DNA from: Acanthochromis polyacanthus
Taxonomy: Eukaryota > Chordata > Actinopteri > Pomacentridae
Length of the DNA: 64,000 nt
Direction of reading: 5' to 3'
NCBI RefSeq assembly: GCF_021347895.1
Contig: NC_067116.1
Location: 37,963,677-38,027,676 of the forward strand
This document shows positions 42,201 to 60,779 of the stretch, in pieces. A program made the position numbers and the translations under genes. Each line of letters begins with the position of its first letter. Position 1 is the first letter of the stretch. The notes beneath the pieces were generated by a model. That model searched no databases. It was not told the origin of the DNA and was given only the letters and a program-made list of their open reading frames with translations.

Positions 42201-44094
42201 TGTTTCTCATGCACACACACTTCCAAATCACATTATTTATCAGGAGTGTTTTTTCTTTTCCTGGAGATGTTTGGGGTTGTTAACTGGTGCACTTTGCTGT
42301 CGATATCCTCCACTGAAGCACTTCACCGGTGCATAAAAAGACACCGAGGTGCCCATCTTGGCCCCTAAATTGGAGGAAAGCTTCGTGAATTTTGATTGGA
42401 CGTGGAAGTCATATGATATCGCAGATGAATCATGTCAGCTTTCAGACAAGAAAGCTCTGAAAGGTCACGTTCCTCGACTTGAGCGACACAACTGGCATGT
42501 AGATCTGAATGTATTGATAATGTCACAAAGCTTAAAAACCGGTCTGGATTATTAGAAACTGCTGCAACAAATGGAAAAGAAAGAAAATGTAACACTTCCT
42601 GCTGCAGCCGCCAACAACATATTTCTTCCCAGACTGCAGCAGGGCATCAGGTTCATAGTAATTATCAGTGATTAAAGCATGATCTTCTCAGGAGGTTGGG
42701 GTCAGAGATCAGGACCCAGCACAGCGGCGAGACACCCCATTGTCATGCATGATGTCTTTTGTCAATTGGAGCACCAGTTCTTGAAAAGGAAATGTTTTAT
42801 CTGCGATATCTCCCACGCTCCTTGACAGGAAGGCAGAATTAAGCGAGAAATATCAAGAATGACATGAAAAAAAGGAGATGATTTAATTAAGTCGCACACA
42901 CACACAGAAAATAATAATAAAAGCAATTGGGTTACAACACAAAAAAAAATTGCACACCATGCATTCAGAAAAATCTCAAAAAATTTCCATATGAACTTCA
43001 CAGTAAAATGATTTCAGAACATCCGATTTCAATACGCTATCTAAAAAAAAATACACAGAATACAAGAAATGTACAGAATTACAGAATCTGTATCATTTCC
43101 GGATGACAAAAGTTATTTGAGGCGATGCATCATAAATAAATAAATAAAACAGTGACTAGGACGGATTGAAGGAAGGCTGTGATTAAGCTGATGTGCGTGG
43201 CTAAAAGACTATATATGTAAAAAAAAAAAAAAGCAGAAACTAAAAGCTGATGAAGCTAATTAAGACACTGCAACTTAAAACGTTGCTAATGAGTAGTGTT
43301 TGAAGACAACAGAAATGTGTTTGGAGTGTTAATTTTAACATATTAGATTCTATTTGTTCTAAATACGCATGAACAGGGAGGAGGGAGACTTTAAAACAGA
43401 CTAAAAATTCCTGAGCTCCCAGGCACTTCGGATAAAAAAAAAGAAAAAAAAAAAGCAGAAGCTCTTAAGCGTTTGGCTTTCAGACACTAACACACAACCA
43501 CAACTGCATTCATTCTCCATCACCTGCGTTACACGATCTGAGCTCTACTACGTCACTGCAGAATAAGAAAGAAAAATAGCTGAAAAGACAAGAAATAAAA
43601 CATTTAGCACTCTTGAATCGGTTCTTTAAGGGCCACAAAAGGCCCCTCACAAAAATACATTGTCTCATTACTCAGTCTCTAGTACGAATACCCGCCCTGG
43701 TACCATTAAATATCTCAAATGCAGCATTTAACAGAGTTCTATTGAGAACAATTCAGGGAACACTGGCATAGATACATGTGAAAAGTTGCAGAGAAATGTT
43801 CTGCAAAAGTAGCTGGAAGATGACACTGAGGCCTGTATCACAAAGAGAGATCAGTGGGATGTTTCAGGTTTTATGATATCAAGAAGCTGACCTAGCTAAG
43901 TTACCATGAAACGACATCATACAATTCTGTTTTCCAACAGAAAAGGAAAAAAAAAAAAACACTGGAAAACTGTCATGACTTCTATAGGATCTTGGCATGT
44001 TCTGAGCTCACAATGAAGTCAAAAAAGAAAGATTTCATATAAAAGTTAAATCACATTGCTTACTTTGATCAAAGGAAGCGTCCCAGTCTGCAAT

Positions 44095-44390
44095 TAGTTG
44101 TCAGCTATTAAATGAATCATCAAGTCTTTTGATGAGCAATTAATCAGTTTAAATCTCTGATTCCAGAATGTTAAAATAGATTATTATGAGTTTTTAGCTG
44201 TTTTGTGAGAGTAAGCTGAATATCTTTGGGGTTATGTACTAAAACAGACATCTGATGACATCATCTTAGGCTTTAGGAAACAATTTTTCACAGTTTTCTG
44301 ACAATTTAGAGGCGAAAGAATTAATCAAGAAAATAACCAACAGATTAACAGACAATGACAATATTCATTAATTGCAGCCCCACTGTGTTT
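44095..44390. repeat. dispersed teleost repeat
   Basis: The stretch contains ATCAAGTCTTTTGATGAGC, GACATCATCTTAGGCTTTAGG, ATTTTTCACAGTTTTCTGAC, TTAATCAAGAAAATAACCAA and a closing CATTAATTGCAGCCCCA. This order matches a ubiquitous fish repeat built around GATTAATC-type segments and ending in AGTTGCAGCC. The family was not assigned. Confidence 0.6.
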
Positions 44391-45502
44391 AAAACAAGAC
44401 TTTCCACAAACAGATCACCATTTTGCCATCTAATTAATGACTATTATTGCTCCATATTAACTGAGTGCGTTGTTGTAATCACTATTTATCAGAGTGGAAG
44501 TAAAGTATTAGCTAAGTAAATGATAAATGCAACATACTTTTGGCCAGACAGACTCAATACGGGACTTATTTTGTTCGATTTTTGTTCTATATCTGTACTT
44601 TCATAAACTGCGTGGTTCGATTAAAATTAGACTAACAGGCAACAAAATGTCACTTTTTTTAGACTCTTGAGTATGTTTGAAATGCTTTACTTAAAGGAGG
44701 GTCTATGTTATAACTCCTACACTCATCTAGTGCCTTCATTTCTCCTATTTACACAGCTTCTTATTTAACCGTTTAATTATGCTCTGGGGTGTGTCATATT
44801 AAATATTCCAATCACAGTTGTTTTGATGATGAAAGTGAACATGAATGTGCTTGGATTAGCAGACTCACTTTTAAAGGTAGAGTCAGTGATACTAATCAAT
44901 TACAGCTTGTGTAAAATTCTGTCAAAATACAGTATCCTTTGAACCCACTTATTTGTATGTTGAAAAAAAATGATGTTCAAAATATGGTATTGGCACTATA
45001 AACAGAAAACAAAGAAGTGGCTCAGAATGAACATTATTCCAGCATGTTCTAGTTTGTGTACGTTCGTATTTTTGCACAGAATATGAGGCATTGAAAGGGA
45101 CCGTAAATGCAGCATATGCTAACGAGCTAAATATCAACTATGTTTCTTGAGAAGTAGATTAGTGCTACAGGTTAATCAAGATTGCCAGTCCAAACCTCTT
45201 TAAATATACCTAAAATAGAGTGAGTCAAACTAAGTTGAAGCTGCTTTGTGATACAGGCCCCAGTTCTCTCTTAATAGTTGTGTCATTGACACCAGTAACC
45301 TGCTGGTCTCAAAAGTCGACAACAAGGCCGCCAACAGACTGAGTCCAACATGATCGGAATTCCTGTTGCAGCCAGAAACCTGTCTGTAGTTGTGTGTTTT
45401 AATGAAATATCCCTGTTGCTGTCTGCAGGGTCCTTAGCGACAGCATAATGTTAGTGGAGAGCTGCAGTTGCATTGCATGTAGAGAAGTACGGCACTTCGT
45501 TA

Positions 45503-50573
<5,071 letters not shown>

Positions 50574-50760
50574 GTCTTCTCGCAAAATAAGTGTTTAAAA
50601 CCAGAGCAGCTGCCGGAGCTTCTTCTTTATGTGCAGGAAAGTCTTGACAGCTGAACCAACTGACATGTGAAGCAGCTGAATGTCCCGGATGGAGTCGTGC
50701 GACGAGGTGCCTTCAGATGCTCCTCTAAAGCTCAGGAAATCCCAGCACTTATAGCTGACG
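50574..50760 (-). promoter_or_regulatory. tmem161a: tmem161a 5' UTR and promoter region
   Basis: This is the sequence upstream (on the minus strand) of the exon that ends with the ATG, followed at once by GTAACT. The block has CpGs and no TATA box near a likely start. The border is arbitrary. Confidence 0.4.
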
Positions 50761-51690
50761 CTGGTGCTTCACGTGAACGTAGATGTCTTTTGAACAGCGT
50801 GGTAGGGAACATTAATTACGGATTTTGACGTTTTCCCACAGTGAATTTTGAGCATCAGGTATTTCATATCCAGCATTATGCACCAGTTTGTGACTTTTCT
50901 GTTCATACGTAAGGTAAAAATGCCTTTATTTGTGTAAAGGAAAACACATAATGCAGGGTTTAGTTCAAAATATAATGGAGTATAATGCAGTGAAGCTCTC
51001 GTGTATTTTGTATTGCTTTCAGTTCTTAATTTTCTTGCAGATAAACTTTCGTCATTTGTCTCATCCCTGCTTTTAATGCACACACATAAGCATGATTTAC
51101 TATCCTGCTCTCTTGTGTGTTTTGTCTGGCATCTGTCCATCTTAATGACAAATGAATTCATTTCAATTCATCTATAAACCCCATGGGCCACAGCATTTTA
51201 TAAAATAAATAAAATAAGCCGTGAGGCTAAAGCAGACCCTCTCCGGTCCCACAAACAACCTAAAAAAGTGGAACATGATACCACATATATTTACAATAAA
51301 AAAAGGTCATTCAGCTGGTCCACATATCACCTGTAAAATTATCTGTGGGGTCAAAGCAGGATCTCTGTTGGCCCACATGCAATCTTAAAAAAATATTCTG
51401 TGAAGTCGAAGTGGGTTCTATTTAGGATGGGATTCAGATACCTCTAATTTGATAAGCCGAGGGGCTGTCACACACACACACTGACGGAATATTTTTTTTA
51501 CATACATTTATTTTAGAAGTGTACTTCCTTTTATCTAATTTTGATGAAGAAAAAATAATATTATGAAAATTTAAATCACTGTGAAAGTGACAGTATAATA
51601 GCAAATATCGATATAGTTACTGTGTCAGTATTATAAAGTAATGCCTTGTCTAAGAAGAGCAGCTACTGTTGTGAACTTACTTTTTAAATT
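50761..51690. other. gene-free stretch between tmem161a and the next presumed promoter
   Basis: AT-rich DNA. The 130-residue minus-strand frame at 50769-51161 has no domain, no splice support and AT-driven composition. Nothing else was recognised. Confidence 0.5.
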
Positions 51691-51694
51691 TTTA

Positions 51695-51806
51695 CCGGAA
51701 ACGGAAGTTGACCTTTGACACCGGCGTCATTTTGGCGTAACTCTGTGGAGCTAAACTGAAGCTAAACGTCCCAACTTCTGGCTAGAAATTGACTTCTTTT
51801 ATCAGG
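51695..51806 (+). promoter_or_regulatory. candidate TATA-less promoter and first exon of an unknown transcript
   Basis: ACCGGAAACGGAAGT (ETS-like pair), TGACCTTTGACACC (nuclear-receptor-like) and a GGCGTCATTTTGGCG block reading as a YY1-like site on the minus strand cluster within about 50 bp. A possible donor, ATCAGG|GTAAAT, lies at 51807. This looks like a housekeeping-type promoter. Confidence 0.35.
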
Positions 51807-52874
51807 GTAAATATGTCAACAGAAATAGTATCAGTATGAATGAGTTAGTGTGTTTTTAAAGGTTCGTTTTGATTTGTAGTAACGTCACGTTAGAGGTTTA
51901 CTTCGTCGGTAGCTACCGCACGCTACGGTTATCGTAACTAACTTCTGTAGTTTTGTAGTAGTCCTAGCTATAACTGGCTGGTTGTTTAAATAGTTCGCTT
52001 AATGTTTGGTAAACAGTTGGCTACGTTTGACTCTTGTCTAATAACATTGGAGTAACAGCGGATTTGTTGTTGTTTAGTTTTAGCTAGCTAACTGCTAAAT
52101 AGTTTGTGTCGGTGTAAGACTTGGAGGTCTTACATTCTTCATTACAAACTTCGTCGAAATTGTCACGTTGTTTGTTTAAGTGCTTTGGAACAGATGTCCT
52201 GCCAAAAATGATCAAAACACATCATTTTATTACTGAGGTCATAGAAAAGGTGTGTCTTTTGTCAAACTTTAGCGATGAAACAGTTAATAGTGTGATTAAG
52301 CCTGACATGAAGATAATTATAAACAGTACTTTAGTATTTTCCCCAATGTTTGGACTATAGTGTCTCTAATATTCTTTCTCGGCTGTAATTGATCTTATTT
52401 ATGGATGCTGTTTATGTATGAAGAAATTGCCTCTTTTGCATTATAGTCACAATGTAGGGGCTGCACTCACAATTTGACAAATGTAAAACTGGATTATATG
52501 AGTTGAACAGGTCCCTTTAAGCTATTTTAGTAGGTAAAAACAACTGGTTTGGTTATAATCAAGACCACTGAGCAGGTAGAATATAGCTGTAGCAAAATGA
52601 TATCTCTTCCAACAGACTGCAGTCACTTTTTGGCAGAGGATCACTTTATGGCACGACACTTGTTGCGAGCGGACGTTTTGTAGAAATGGAGCTTTGAAGG
52701 CTAATTTCTACCACAGGTGTAGTGGATCTGCTCTTGTAACTGTTACTGTTGTGTAGACAAGTAAACTGTCTGGATTGATGTGTACATACTGCTCTTGTAT
52801 ATATAAACTGGTCTTTATTACAATTGTGAAAAGGTCAGCTTTTTTGCTCCTGTCACTATTCAGGCAATGCAATT

Positions 52875-52995
52875 CTGCTTTATTGGACAGCAGTAGTAGA
52901 GATGACAGGAAACACAGTGCAGAAGGAGGGAATGATGTGCTGCAACGGACCCAAACTGGAATTGAACCTCAACCACTGCATTATGTGTTAAATGT
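52875..52995. repeat. fragment of a dispersed teleost repeat with a tRNA-like B-box remnant
   Basis: GTAGAGATGACAGGAAAC, a GGGAATGATGTGCTGCAACG segment and AACTGGAATTGAACCTCA follow the order of a very common fish repeat whose end contains GGATTCGAACC, the reverse of a tRNA-type B box. The copy is decayed. Confidence 0.5.
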
Positions 52996-53665
52996 TCTGC
53001 CTGGTGAGTCACTTTGGAAACCCAGCTGTTTGTTTTGGAGCGTAGACTTCATTGTGTTTAACGTGTGCCTTGAAAAGTGTGAAAGAGTTAATGTCTGAGA
53101 TGATTTTGTCTTTCACTTAGGATGTGCTACATGTCCTCCTGTCTTTTATTTTCCTTTCTTCCAGGTCTTCCTGCTGCTGTGCTTGACATGGACCTCATCA
53201 ACTTCTTTGGTGTCCTATGAGTCAACTCTTCTGATCAGATTCCAGTCTTGTCAAGGATTAAAAGTGGTAAGCTGCTGTGCAGTTCAGTGTATGTGAATTT
53301 ATCCACAGAAGGCTTTAGAATCTCTTTTTGTAGGTGTTCTCTAGCTGCTTTATATTCAGATATTGTATGCAATTGCTGATGTTAAGCAGTGTATAAATCT
53401 AGGCTTTGCATAAGCTTTGAGCTTCATTCCAGTCACAGCCATTCAAGTCTCTTTCTTCATTTGTTTTTGCACTCCTCAGAATTTGATCACGTTAAAGTAA
53501 AGCTTTTTTGTACATGTTATGTATGTATTTTAGATTTATTGTGTTCCTTATAGAGGCTTTGTTTTAACCAGCAGATTGCTTCCATCTTGTGTTGCTTTGT
53601 CTGCTTACCTACAGAGTGCTCTGAGGTCCACAGGTTGCAGTTGTTCATAAGAACCACCTCAGTTA

Positions 53666-53935
53666 CACTCAACAAAAATATAAATGCAACACTTTTGTTT
53701 TTGCTCCCATTTTTTATGAGATGAACTCAAAGATCTAAAACTTTTTCCACATACACAATATCACAATTTTTCTCAAATATTGTTCACTAATCTGTCTAAA
53801 TCTGTGACAGTGAGCACTTCTCCTTTGCTGAGATAATCCATCCCACCTCACAGGTGTGCCATATCAAGATGCTGATTAGACACCATGATTAGTGCACAGG
53901 TGTGCCTTAGACTGCCCACAATAAATGCTCAGTCA
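53666..53935. repeat. non-autonomous DNA transposon end, widespread in fish
   Basis: CACTCAACAAAAATATAAATG followed by CAACACTTTTGTTTTTGCTC, then GAGCACTTCTCCTTTGCTGA, CACCTCACAGGTGTGCCATA and CACAGGTGTGCCTTAGACTG, reproduces a well-known terminal segment seen in teleosts and other vertebrates. Only one end was recognised and no transposase is present. The superfamily was not assigned. Confidence 0.7.
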
Positions 53936-55319
53936 TTTAGAATAATGGAAATAGAAATTTCAGCATTTATTCTTTCTATTCCTATAACTTTCCCATGCAA
54001 TTAGTAAACAGGAAACATTTATTTGGCTTCCTCCTCAATACGTTTCAACCAGAGAACACAGTGCTGCCAACTGTGCAGGAATCCTGGATGACCAGCAAAG
54101 TGATTTATCTCCATCAATGTCCGCGCTCAGCTTTGGTGAGTACATTTAATTGATAGTCTTTAGAACGAGTACTGCCTTAAAATTTTTGTTTATTTTTTTC
54201 AGTGCTGTAGAATATCATCCCCATCATCTGCATTTATTTCATTCTTGACCATTAACATAAGTACACAGATGCCCCCATTCAAGCAGTCAAACTATCACCA
54301 CACATTTGGACCAACAAGTTCAACTTTTATGCAAACAGTAAAACAGTTAGTGCTTTTTTGTTAGTAAAAATGCATTTTTGCTTTGATATTTACTTTTATA
54401 ATTGTTGTTTATTTCATTGATTTGTAGTTCACCTATCATTATTTGCTAAAATTTTCGCAGCTTTTCCTGTCAATAATGTTGTTATTGTGTGATTGCGTGA
54501 GTGGAAGCATCCAGAGATAAAACAAATGGGTATGGTTACTGTTTCTATCATTCCTCCTGATTCTCTTACAAATGAGATGTCTATATTATAGAGTGCTGGT
54601 TCCTTCTATGTCCAACTTTTTGAAGTTCAATGTATTAATAGAATGATGAGTTTATCTCTGTGTTGGAGTCATGCTAGAGCATTGCATCAAACTAACTTTT
54701 TTGCTTTACTTCTGTTTTCTGGCTGCAGAGAGGATTATGGTGGATTCTGCATGTCGATGAACAGCATAAGAGGCCTTCAGCTGACAATACACACTTTAAG
54801 GTTCCGTTTCTTGAGTGTCATGTTAGACTGTCCCATGTTGAATACCCTATTCTGTCAAGTCTGGACTCTGACTAATTTGTCTTGATCAATCAGGGCAAGT
54901 GGCTATTTTTATTTTTTTTAAAATTTATTCATCCCTTCATAAATAAGCATACATGCTAGGATCTCAACACTGCTTTGAGTGCAATGGACAACTAACCAGA
55001 TCAGTTTGGCTTTCAGAGAGAATGTGTAACTGCAAAAAATGTTTTTTTTTTAACTTAGAATTTACAGTTTGTATACAATGATTGACCATTATTTGTTTTA
55101 TCACAAGCAGGTGTTGGCTGTAAAATCTATGCCATAATGTGTTGTACTGTATACTTTGCAGGGAAATTCTAGCAACTCCAGCTGTTGGTAAGTTACTGTA
55201 AATTTTAGCTTTGCAATAATATAACATATCATACAATTGTACCGTTTATCACAGAGTAGTCTGTGTATTTAAGTTTGCAGTCTATATCTGTTGTTACCAC
55301 CTAGAAAAACTGCGTTTTC

Positions 55320-55560
55320 CGGAAGGTATTGTTTTCAGCTGCATGGTCTTGCTTGCTTGCTTGATTGTCTGTAACAATTTGGTTTCCGCGCGATAACTCG
55401 ATAAAATATTGATGTAGCCTCACCATATTTGGTACACAGGTGTACCATAATAAGACACAGGTCAAGTTCGCATTTGGTGACCGTGACCTCATTTTCAAGG
55501 TCACAGGGGTCATCTTTGTCGCCGGGTGGTCCAAGTTTGGTAAAACTTCTTGTTTTAAAA
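55320..55560. repeat. candidate dispersed repeat with GATAACTC and CAAGGTCAC phrases
   Basis: The block contains GGTTTCCGCGCGATAACTCG, ATATTTGGTACACAGGTGTA, a GTGACCGTGACC segment, TCAAGGTCACAGGGGTCATC and TCCAAGTTTGGTAAAACTTC. It is GC-richer than its AT-rich surroundings. The plan resembles dispersed repeats known to me from several marine animal genomes, but the match is from memory. Confidence 0.4.
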
Positions 55561-56870
55561 TAATTTAGTTTAATAATTTAAACAGGTTTATGTTTCTGCT
55601 GTTTGCAATAAACAGGTTTACCGTATAATTGTTTTTCATAGTAATTTACCTTAAAAAAACAGCAGTTATGTAGTCTGAAATTTACAGTTGCCCAAAAGGC
55701 ATATTTTAGTATATGTATTATACATTGAATAAATTTTTTTTTTGTTTGTTTACAGTGAATGTCTCACACCCACAGCTGCAGGTATTTTGCTGTACATTTC
55801 ACAGATTTTTTATTTTTTTTTGCAAGTACAGATTTCTGATTTGGACACCTTGTGTATTGACAGTTTAGCTTTTTGTTTATTTATTGATATTTTTATATTT
55901 AACTACTAAACTCAGACTTTCATTATGTTACATTATTAGTTATTTGTACTTTCACAAAATGGGGACAATCTGTAAAGTAAAGATGACTTACCATTTTTTT
56001 TTGTCCCTAATATACAGATTTTTAAACTTATGGCAAACATCTGTAAAATAATTATATTTGTGCTGACTTAATTACAGTAACAACTGCAGATAGTGATGTG
56101 AACAATAGTGACCGTTTTGGCCGTTTTTTTTGTTTGTTTTGTTTAACAGTTAGCTCATAAATGAATCCTTTCTCACTGCAAACGTTTTCTACACTAGTTA
56201 TTGGCTGTCATTTAATGAAACAGTGAGAATTTGTAGAGTAATATGAACCTGTTCAAAAAGTCAAAGTTACAAACTTTCATTTTTTTACAGGATGCTTTTA
56301 CAATTAAACTAAATGTATGTTTTAAACATCTTGGGCAGACGTCAGTTAAGACACATCTGTTATATGCAAAGCATGGAAATATTTAAAATATGTAATAAGG
56401 ATAGCAGTAAAACAGTTTTAATTTACCAACATGCTTCCACTCTTCATCTCCAATTAAAATGTAAAATTTTATCCATCTTAGTTCCTTGTTCTTCCTCGGT
56501 ACCCCCGAATGCCTCTGCGTGATCCCACTAATGATAATCTCCTGCTTTCATGCTTCCACCATCATGTATCTTAACATTTCATTGGAAGAAAACAAACATT
56601 ATGCAAATTGTGAAGCTTAAAGTCTCAGATATGCTTCTCTTACTCTCTGCTTTGACATTAAAACACTGAACACCAGGGACGGGTCCAAAAAAACCGAGTG
56701 CACACATTTTGATGTAATCGTGTATTAACGCATTATTTTTCCATTTTGACAGATAAAAATAAGAAACACTTGGTTATCTTCACACTGGCTGACAAATCTT
56801 TGTAATTTGTTAATGTATTAACATGATCTTTGTGCCTCAGATCACAGCGAAGCCATGAGGTGTCTGGGGA

Positions 56871-58290
56871 ATGATGCAGCGTGAGGACAGAACTCCGAGT
56901 GCATCCGTGCATCCTTCATTTGTGCTACGCTTGGTCACTCAGGGCGCCGGTGATTGTCCACACACACTCAGCAGCCTGCATGTGCATTATAATATCAGCT
57001 CATCCTCTGTAAAAGCAGAGGCCTCGTGCCCCCCAACAGTGCAAAGTGTTTCAAGCAGCTTCTAAAGATCTCTCACCGCAAACCATTCACGGCATTCAGA
57101 TATGTGTTTAGCATGTGTGTCCGTGTTATTTGGGTGGTCTCGTGAAGTTGATTGAATTCCCCGCTTTCTGCTAATTGGTGGCACCCCTTCTGCTGAAGAT
57201 GTGTCTGATCCTTTGCCCCGTGAATTTGCGCGCGAGAGCGTGACATTTCAATAAGGGGCTGCAAATCTGATCAAATGGAGCCTTTGTGCGACGAAGCAGC
57301 AGAGGTATCTCCGATGGGCGAAGCATCTGTAAACATAAATCACGTGAAATTAGCTGTTCGGCTTGATATCAAACTCTGCGTTTAATCTTTGGGAGGCGTT
57401 GATGCAACTCCAGACTGCACCTTGAGGCAATTAGTTTGTGGGATTGTGAGGAAATGGAGCAGTCAGGTTGTAATTAGAATTTGAGTTTTGCATGTCAGCG
57501 TTTTAAGAAATGTCTGATTCTCTGTCTCTTGCTCCTTTCCCTCTCTTGTAATTTATAACCTTTTTGCATGTGGCTATCTGCTATAGCTTTATCCTCTCGT
57601 GTGCTTTTCCAACGCAAGCATTTTCCTTTGATTGCAAACAGATGCAGAAATGACTGAAGTATTCTGTACATTTGCCCATCATCTCCCACATTAAACGTCA
57701 GTCAGCACCGGGAGAAGGAACGTCTCTGTCTGGGTCTGGAAAAACACTTCCATCATTATCATCTCTGACACAAATGCTAATCCCTCTGCCATGTTAGCCA
57801 TCTGTGGCTGAAGTGCCGGGGCAGAAATTACTGAGGAAAATGGACACAAATAAAATGCTAATTCACTACGGGCTACAAGTGGCTCGCCTCCCTTTTGCAC
57901 AGCTCAGGGGGCCTCTTGGTTCCCACACCACTTCCTTGTGTTTCGCCCAGGGTGCTGCTGGGATACCGGCGGCTGCTTCTGAGCCCACAGCAGGGACACA
58001 GGCCTCCCATTGGCTCGTCTTTGTTCGCTCTCATGCATGCCATTCATCGGCTGATTTGAATATATGCAAATATTGCAATGGTGCCCCGTCAAAAGAAACT
58101 CCCCTCTTGTTTTTATCCCCCCTCTCTTCTCGTCTCCCTTCATTTTCCCCGCTCTTTTCCCCTTTTTGTCTCTCCCCTAACTGCTGCCTCCTCTGCAGTG
58201 TGTTGGGTGGAGGGTTGAAGCTGTGGGAACCAGCTATGGAGGGCCAGATCTGCTTTGTCACAGGGATTTATTTAAAAGAGGAGCGGGACT
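56871..58290. promoter_or_regulatory. possible cluster of conserved noncoding elements
   Basis: About 1.4 kb of repeat-poor, GC-balanced sequence lies in otherwise AT-rich DNA, with many short two-strand frames but no protein homology. It contains a perfect POU octamer ATGCAAAT (58064-58071), a CACGTG E-box near 57341 and several AATTAG homeodomain cores. No splice sites support coding. Confidence 0.3.
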
Positions 58291-60779
58291 CATGACTGTT
58301 AATTACCAGACTCGTGTATTATGGAGGGTTGCAGGAAAGAACACAGGAGTCTACGAAGGCAATGCATAAAGGGATCCTCCTGTGCTGTACACAAACGAGA
58401 TACAGTCAGATGCTTCTGTTTTTGCTTCTCAGCAACCAAATTGCATGTGTTCATCATGTTGGAAGTCTTGCTGGTTACATTCCATTGACAATAAGAATTT
58501 GACATACTGTAGCAGCTTAAGGTTTCTACTGTTAAAAAAAAAGAAAAAAAAAAAGGCACAACTGACATTTTTGCATCACTTAAACCCAAATTTATGGCTT
58601 CAAGTAAACCTTGGTTTCATGTTGGTCTTTTTTTCCAAATTGGGGAAAAAACACATTTTTTGCTATTAAAATTAACAATTTGTTCTTCAATGCAACTGCC
58701 TGCACAAGACCCTAACAAAGGAAGCTGCTAAATAGAATTTAGGCGTTATTTATGGTTGTTGCATGTCTGAATGTCTGCCGTGTTTGTTTGGTTTTTTTTT
58801 TGCTTTGAAGTCATAAATATTTGCACAAGATGTCAAATCTACAGATGTATCTTTCCTCTGTGTACCACAATAGAAGTGCATTTCTCCCATAAATTGGTTT
58901 ATTATGCACAAGCTGCACACCTATTGTATCTGTACCATGCATGTGGCCTCATATATGTACTGTATCCACTGACTGTATGTGCTGGTCTGTTTTCCAGATT
59001 AGGTCCATGTGCGTTAAGCTGCTCCTCTGGTTCGTCCTCACACAGTTTCTGGATTTGGGAGACATGACTGATTACACACTTGGACTGTAATTACGCAAAT
59101 GCACAGCGCTGATTCTCTTTCACTGGGCGCTTGTGTTTCTGGTGGCATAGATGATTCCGCGGATCATCCACTGGCACAGATGGCTACGAGGGCGCACGAG
59201 GGATACGCAAGCGCATTTTGGCCCATCAGACTGTATTTTACATTATTTTCTTTCACTTATGTGTGCAACAAGAACAAATATGTTAAATGACACTACATGT
59301 ATTTATTATTAGCCATAGCTTCTTTTAAAATACGGGCTCCCCCGTTTTAATCAGATCTGCACTTCTGTCTTCTTGATTTAATAAAGCAGATACGTTTGAT
59401 TTTTACCTCGCCTTTTTGAGTCATGAAAATAGAATAATTTAACTGTTTTGTCAACCCTGCAAGTAGAAAAGGAAACCTGTCCATCTAAGAAGGCCTCTAC
59501 CTCGACAATGTATTTGAAGTATTGTTGCTTGCTTTTTAGATGGTGAACCTCAGATGCTTGTGAAAATGTGCGCACTTTTCTTCATTTGGCTAAATTGCAA
59601 TAAAACCGCATCATTAATAACGTGAGCTCACTAAATCTGATATATTCGAATTGATCGTCTGCTCAGCGCATTCCAGCAGATTCCACGTTTTCAAATGAAT
59701 CTGAAGGCCTCTTCCTCCCCCACTCTTCTCTTCATTCACATGTTCTGAATGGCTCCGGCGCTGCGCTTGAACTTGACCGACGGGAGCTGCCTGGGAAAAG
59801 AGGCGCGACTTTGGCCCTTTGCTCCCCGCTTTTATGGAGCGGAGGCTGCCAGTACTGATGTCAGCGCTCATTAGCATAAACTTCAGCCTGTTCCCAATTA
59901 AACCAGGAAAGCAGGAAGACCATCACTCTGTTTGCACATGGCGGGGAATGGACCAACATCTCCTCCTCCTCCACAGGCTGAGGACCAGAAGCAGCTGCTG
60001 AAATGTGAGTTTTTGGAGCTCTTGTAGAGTTTAAATAATATTTTGTGACATTACATTGAAATCGTGTCTAGTTGAAAACAATTAAATTTTTTGCTATTGC
60101 TTCCTCTGTTCATGGAAGGGAGACTTGTTGGTTTGCAGTTGTTTTTCCCTTGCCTCCACCTGTAGATGTTTGAAATTTGCTGCACTGCTTCCAGCATCTT
60201 TATTGGAGCTGTCTGGTTTGACATCTTACCTGCTGTAACTCCACTGATGATTTCTGCTGAATGCATGTGCAGCACACTTGGTTGTGTGTGTGGTCATGTC
60301 ATATTTCTTAATGCAGGAAGCTATTACTGCCACTCACACTCTTGCTGCCAAGCTGAATATTCAGTTCTCTCTTGCAGGTGCAAAATTACTATTAATTTAG
60401 AACAAAGCCTTTATTGTGATGTTTGATATAAATCTTCAAGCATGATGAATACTTTTTAGCCTCCTATAACCATCATTTTGGTGCTGAAGCAGCATTTGAT
60501 TAAGAAAACCAATTTTATTTTCTTTTAAATATATCAACAGATGTATAATGTTACAAAAAAAAGTCTTTTCAGATGAGAGTTGCATTAGTGCAGTACTCAA
60601 ATATTGTATTTTCCTAAAATTTCTTTGCATTTGAGTCAAGGTGAGCATGAACCACAATTATTTTTGCAACAATCATATTTATCTGAATAATTCCAATTTG
60701 TGAAATGGCTCCCCAATATATCTCGTTTTGTGCTATGTATTTATTTAAATATGACTATTTTAAATGGTTCATAATGGGG

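Larger units (their letters stand above)
41331..45502. other. region between convergent mef2b and tmem161a
   Basis: No coding frame is supported. The part nearest 45502 should be tmem161a 3' UTR, whose poly(A) signal could not be fixed. A GC-balanced island lies at 41820-42200, a dispersed repeat at 44095-44390 and several poly(A) tracts near 43210, 43440 and 43950. The rest is AT-rich without clear features. Confidence 0.5.
52864..54135 (+). ncRNA. candidate spliced noncoding transcript
   Basis: Three splice-bounded blocks follow the putative promoter at 51695: 52864-53003 (CTATTCAG acceptor, GTGAGT donor), 53165-53266 (CTTCCAG, GTAAGC) and 54053-54135 (CAACCAG, GTGAGT). A further acceptor, GGCTGCAG, lies before 54729. 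No reading frame runs through the joined blocks, so a protein is unlikely. The first block overlaps a repeat-like segment. A dispersed element sits in the intron before the last block. Support is from splice signals only. Confidence 0.3.

Noticed and set aside
50769..51161. Minus-strand frame of 130 residues
   Set aside because: AT-driven composition, no domain and no splice context; upstream of the tmem161a start.
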